From positions 33,592-97,591 of the forward strand of contig NZ_ACYY01000015.1 of NCBI RefSeq assembly GCF_000176015.1: a stretch of 64,000 nt of DNA, in the 5' to 3' direction. The notes beneath the pieces are model-generated. The model worked only from the letters and a program-made list of their open reading frames with translations, was not told where the DNA came from and did not search any database. How positions within the stretch are numbered: the stretch's first letter is position 1; each line of letters opens with the position of its first letter. The DNA comes from Rhodobacter ferrooxidans. GTDB taxonomy: Bacteria > Pseudomonadota > Alphaproteobacteria > Rhodobacterales > Rhodobacteraceae. Of the stretch, positions 58,632-64,000 are shown piece by piece. A program made the position numbers and the translations under genes.

Positions 58632-58755
58632 TTTCCGCCCCTTCGCTGTGGCTGCAACCTTTCTGCCGCCACGCCGACTGTCAAGCCGACGAAAACCGCT
58701 GGCCCAACCGCCGCCCATGGCATAAATGGCGCCAAACCGCCGACCGGAGCATGCC

Positions 58756-59169
58756 ATGACCGACCACATCATCGCCCGTTGCGAAGCCAAGGGCCTGCGG
58801 ATGACCGATCAGCGCCGCATCGTGGCGCAGGTCATCGGTGCCTCGGCAGACCACCCGGATGTGGAAGAGCTGTATTTCCGCTGCATCAAGCTGGACCCCC
58901 GCATCTCGATCGCCACGGTCTATCGCACGGTGAAACTGTTCGAGGAATCGGGTATACTTGAGCGGCTTGATTTTGCCGATGGCCGCGCGCGCTATGAAGA
59001 CGCCGAGCGCGACCACCACGACCACCTGATCGACATGAACTCGGGCGCGGTGCTGGAATTCGTCGATCCCGATATCGAGGCGTTGCAGGTGCGGATTGCC
59101 GAACGGCTGGGCTACCGGCTGATCGGGCACCGGCTGGAACTGTATGCCGTGCCCGCGAAAAAGGGCTGA
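58756..59169 (+). CDS. Fur-family metalloregulator (Fur/Mur type)
   Basis: The 137 aa start at MTDHIIARCEAKGLRMTDQR. Winged helix with ISIATVYRTVKLFEESGIL (about 56-74), metal-site segment DHHDHLIDMNSGAVLEFVD. The CxxC pair of classical Fur is absent (HLIDMNSG in place of HLICxxCG). In alphaproteobacteria such proteins often respond to manganese (Mur) while iron is handled by RirA/Irr. An iron role remains possible. Followed after 24 bases by an EamA transporter. Confidence 0.9.
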   Translation: MTDHIIARCEAKGLRMTDQRRIVAQVIGASADHPDVEELYFRCIKLDPRISIATVYRTVKLFEESGILERLDFADGRARYEDAERDHHDHLIDMNSGAVLEFVDPDIEALQVRIAERLGYRLIGHRLELYAVPAKKG

Positions 59170-59193
59170 ACGCCCGCGAAAGGCCTGAAATAC

Positions 59194-61394
<2,201 letters not shown>

Positions 61395-61416
61395 AGGCCG
61401 GGGACGCTACCAACAG

Positions 61417-61435
61417 CCGGGGGCGCTGCCCCCGG
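61417..61435 (+). terminator. Hairpin terminator after eno
   Basis: CCGGGGGC (61417-61424) / GCCCCCGG (61428-61435) with a GCT loop, followed by ACCCCCGGGATATTT. Same design as at 63933-63952. Confidence 0.75.
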
Positions 61436-61441
61436 ACCCCC

Positions 61442-61463
61442 GGGATATTTGAGAACAGATGAA
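61442..61463 (+). repeat. Short intergenic repeat, copy 2
   Basis: Identical over 22 bases to the minus-strand sequence at 1059-1080 (core ATATTTGAGAACAGATG). It directly follows the eno terminator hairpin. Confidence 0.8.
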
Positions 61464-61497
61464 ATTGGGAGGAGGGTCGGCAGGCGCTGGCCCGCCC

Positions 61498-62598
61498 TCA
61501 GGCGTTCGGGCGGCTGATTTGGCCGCCGCCCACCGCAGCGGCAACGCCGGTTGTGGACGGGCCCGAGGTCGGCAGGCCGCGCGCCACCCGCACCGCCAGA
61601 TGCGCGAAGGCCTGCGCCTCCAGCATGTCGCCGTTCAGCCCCACCGCCTCGACCGGTTCCACCCGGCAGGGCAAGGCTTCGGCCAGCATGTGCATCAGCG
61701 TGGCGTTGTGCCGCCCGCCGCCCGCCACCAGAATCCGCGCCACCGGGCAGGGGAAATGCTCGGCCCCCCGCGCCACCGCCAACGCCGCCGCCGCCGTCAG
61801 GGTGGCCGCGGCATCGGCATCGGAAAGCTGTGCGACCGCAGGCAACAGATCGTGAAAAGCGTTTCGGTCCAAGGATTTGGGCGGCATCTTGAAGAAATAT
61901 TGGTGCCGCAAAAACTGGTCGAGAATCGCCTGATCCGGCGTACCCATGGCCGCCAGTGCCCCGGCTTCATCGCAAGCCAGACCGCGCCGCGCCAGCATGA
62001 GGTCATTCACCGGCGCATTGGCCGGCCCGGTATCGAAGGCAAGGCAGGCCCCCGGCTCTTCGGGCAAGGATTTCCCCGGCTCGATCCAGGTCAGATTGCC
62101 GACACCACCCAGGTTCAGAAACGCCAAAGGCTCGCGCGCACCGAACCACTCGGCGCAGGCAAAGTGGAAGAACGGTGCCAGCGGCGCGCCCTGCCCGCCC
62201 ATCTGCACATCGGCAGAGCGGAAATCCCACACCACCGGCAGCCCCAGCACCTCGGCCAGCACAGCACCCGAACCGGCCTGATGCGTGCCGTGACCGCGCG
62301 GGTCATGCGCCAGGGTCTGGCCGTGAAAACCGACAATCTCGGCCCCGGCAAAGCGCGACAGCACCTCGGCATGCGCGGTTTCCACCACCTCTGCTGCCGC
62401 CTCTACCCCCGGATCGCCGGGCCAGAGGCCGAACGCCGCCCGGATCACCGCCTGTTCCGCCGCCGTGTAGGGCCGGTAGGCGGTATCGCCAAACTCGAAG
62501 ATCCGATGCCCGTCGGTCAGCACCAAAGCGGCATCGACCCCATCCAACGAGGTGCCCGACATCGCCCCCAGGGCCCAGATCGCCTGCCGCTGCAACAT
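61498..62598 (-). CDS. anmK: Anhydro-N-acetylmuramic acid kinase
   Basis: Opens and phosphorylates 1,6-anhydro-MurNAc in peptidoglycan recycling. The 366 aa have [20 protein letters not shown] (about 6-25), [42 protein letters not shown] and VAGGGRHN. Divergent from tyrS with a 63-base gap, and convergent on eno. Confidence 0.95.
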   Translation of the reverse strand: MLQRQAIWALGAMSGTSLDGVDAALVLTDGHRIFEFGDTAYRPYTAAEQAVIRAAFGLWPGDPGVEAAAEVVETAHAEVLSRFAGAEIVGFHGQTLAHDPRGHGTHQAGSGAVLAEVLGLPVVWDFRSADVQMGGQGAPLAPFFHFACAEWFGAREPLAFLNLGGVGNLTWIEPGKSLPEEPGACLAFDTGPANAPVNDLMLARRGLACDEAGALAAMGTPDQAILDQFLRHQYFFKMPPKSLDRNAFHDLLPAVAQLSDADAAATLTAAAALAVARGAEHFPCPVARILVAGGGRHNATLMHMLAEALPCRVEPVEAVGLNGDMLEAQAFAHLAVRVARGLPTSGPSTTGVAAAVGGGQISRPNA

Positions 62599-62661
62599 GG
62601 CCTTTCCCTTGCCCGTCCCCGCCGTTATAGCGGGTCTGCACCGTTAAAGCACGAGACCCCG

Positions 62662-63912
62662 ATGACCTACCATCCGAAATCCGATTTCCTGCATGTGATG
62701 ATGAGCCGTGGCTTTCTGGCCGATTGCACGGATTATCAGGGCTTCGATGACGCGCTGGTGAAGGGCGTGGTACCGGGCTACATCGGGTTCGATGCCACGG
62801 CGAAATCGCTGCATGTCGGCAGCCTGATCCAGATCATGATGCTGCGCTGGCTGCAAAAGACCGGCCACAAGCCGATCGTGCTGATGGGCGGCGGCACCAC
62901 CAAGGTGGGCGACCCCAGTTTTCGCGCCGACGAACGGCCGCTGCTGTCGCCCGCCCAGATCGACGAGAATATCGCCGGTATCCGCGCGGTGTTTGCCAAT
63001 TACGTGACCTTCGGCAACGGGCCGCAGGACGCGCTTATGGTGAACAATGCCGAATGGCTGGATGCGCTCAACTACCTCGATTTCCTGCGCGACATCGGGC
63101 GGCATTTCTCGATCAACCGGATGCTGGCGTTCGAAAGCGTCAAGTCGCGACTGGACCGCGAGCAGAGCCTGAGCTTTCTTGAATTCAACTACATGATCCT
63201 GCAAGCCTATGATTTTCTTGAACTCAACCGCCGCTATGGTTGCCTCGTGCAGATGGGCGGCAGCGATCAGTGGGGCAATATCGTCAACGGCATTGATCTG
63301 ACGCGCCGGGTGCTGGATACGCAGATTTACGGGCTGACCTCGCCGTTGCTGACGACATCGGACGGCAAGAAGATGGGCAAATCGCAAAGCGGCGCGGTCT
63401 GGCTGAATGCCGACATGCTGTCCCCTTACGAGTTCTGGCAGTTCTGGCGCAACACCACCGATGCCGATGTCGGGCGATTCCTGAAGCTTTACACCGAACT
63501 GCCGCTGGAGGAATGTGAGCGGCTTGGGGCGCTGGCGGGATCAGAGATCAACGCCGCCAAGATCGTGCTGGCCAATGCGGTGACGACGCTGTGCCACGGC
63601 GCCGAGGCGACGCTTGCCGCCGAAGCCACCGCGCGGGAAGTGTTTGAAAAAGGTGGGGTGGGCGACGATCTGCCGACACTCCTGCTGAACGCCGAGGATA
63701 TGGGCGACGGCATCAGCGTGGCGCAACTGTTCGTGCGCTCCGGTCTGGCGAAATCCGGCAAGGACGCGAAACGGCTGATCGCCGAAGGTGGCGCGCGGCT
63801 GAATGACGAGTTGGTGCTCGATCCCGGCATGGTGCTGCACGCCAGCGCCCTGGCCGAGCCGGTGAAACTGACCGCCGGGCGCAAGCGTCATGCGCTGGTG
63901 CTGATGAGCTGA
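62662..63912 (+). CDS. tyrS: Tyrosyl-tRNA synthetase
   Basis: Class I synthetase charging tRNA-Tyr. The 416 aa start at [22 protein letters not shown]-type motif SLHVGSL (about 49-55), YIGFDATA before it, [16 protein letters not shown]-type loop [11 protein letters not shown] (about 234-244) and a C-terminal S4-like RNA-binding domain. The longer upstream frame is antisense to anmK and rejected. Confidence 0.96.
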   Translation: MTYHPKSDFLHVMMSRGFLADCTDYQGFDDALVKGVVPGYIGFDATAKSLHVGSLIQIMMLRWLQKTGHKPIVLMGGGTTKVGDPSFRADERPLLSPAQIDENIAGIRAVFANYVTFGNGPQDALMVNNAEWLDALNYLDFLRDIGRHFSINRMLAFESVKSRLDREQSLSFLEFNYMILQAYDFLELNRRYGCLVQMGGSDQWGNIVNGIDLTRRVLDTQIYGLTSPLLTTSDGKKMGKSQSGAVWLNADMLSPYEFWQFWRNTTDADVGRFLKLYTELPLEECERLGALAGSEINAAKIVLANAVTTLCHGAEATLAAEATAREVFEKGGVGDDLPTLLLNAEDMGDGISVAQLFVRSGLAKSGKDAKRLIAEGGARLNDELVLDPGMVLHASALAEPVKLTAGRKRHALVLMS

Positions 63913-63932
63913 CGCCGGGATTGCGCAGGTAG

Positions 63933-63952
63933 CCGGGGGCGGCTGCCCCCGG
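63933..63952 (+). terminator. Hairpin terminator after tyrS
   Basis: CCGGGGGC (63933-63940) / GCCCCCGG (63945-63952), 20 bases after the stop. Followed by the third repeat copy. Confidence 0.75.
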
Positions 63953-63958
63953 ACCCCC

Positions 63959-63982
63959 GGGACCTATTTAAGAACAGATGAA
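63959..63982 (+). repeat. Short intergenic repeat, copy 3 (diverged)
   Basis: GGGACCTATTTAAGAACAG then ATGAA. Matches copies 1 and 2 except for an inserted CC and GAG to AAG. Like copy 2 it follows a CCGGGGGC hairpin. Confidence 0.7.
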
Positions 63983-64000
63983 AGAATAAAAGAAGTCGAT

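Noticed and set aside
61459..62661. 400-codon upstream extension of tyrS
   Set aside because: It is antisense to anmK and rich in Arg/His/Pro; tyrosyl-tRNA synthetases begin at the conserved segment coded from 62662.

Overview
The window is a GC-rich, gene-dense stretch of chromosome from an alphaproteobacterium, most likely of the Rhodobacteraceae/Paracoccaceae. The evidence is an aerobic (late cobalt insertion) cob cluster including cobE and cobG, a B12-dependent ribonucleotide reductase, a Fur/Mur-type regulator without the usual CxxC pair, many ATGA or TGATG start/stop overlaps, and a short intergenic repeat (ATATTTGAGAACAGATG next to GC-rich hairpins) of the kind scattered through genomes of this family. 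The genus cannot be fixed from the sequence alone. I see no phage, transposase, CRISPR array or rRNA. There is one tRNA, Leu(UAG).

Layout. Positions 1-7.4 kb hold housekeeping genes: rnd (cut by the window edge), purN, purM and nnr on the minus strand, then glnB-glnA and a small membrane-anchored unknown on the plus strand. Positions 7.5-19.8 kb hold a catabolic cluster. A SorC-family regulator is divergent from an FGGY kinase followed by acetoin-dehydrogenase-like acoA-acoB-acoC. A ribose-type ABC importer (binding protein, double ATPase, two permeases) and split dihydroxyacetone-kinase subunits dhaK-dhaL follow. Regulator, kinase and importer are the classes that make up the Lsr (AI-2) system, here joined to C-C cleavage and triose-kinase enzymes. 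TGCA-centred palindromes lie in both control regions.

Positions 19.8-38 kb are the cobalamin region. A minus-strand cobO-cobQ-cobW-like unit faces a long plus-strand unit that begins with a cobalamin riboswitch and runs DUF1636-cobW-cobN-cobG-cobH-cobI-cobJ-cobL-cobE-cobM-cobB-cobA. cobK sits on the opposite strand inside it. A second cobalamin riboswitch precedes a CbiM-like cobalt transport protein, followed by cobF. Further on, nrdJ (53.5-57.2 kb), a B12 consumer, has a likely NrdR box. Three genes (acoC, cobJ, cobE) carry single-base frameshifts in homopolymer runs. Either the assembly has indel errors or the genes are damaged.

Positions 38-53.5 kb hold a FAD amine oxidoreductase, a surface-polysaccharide unit (wza-wzb-wzc on the minus strand, with manC and a CapD/WbpM-type dehydratase nearby), selO, trigger factor with tRNA-Leu upstream, a Hint-fold protein lacking its nucleophile, and glycerate kinase. 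Positions 57.7-64 kb hold two EamA exporters around a Fur/Mur regulator, eno, anmK and tyrS.
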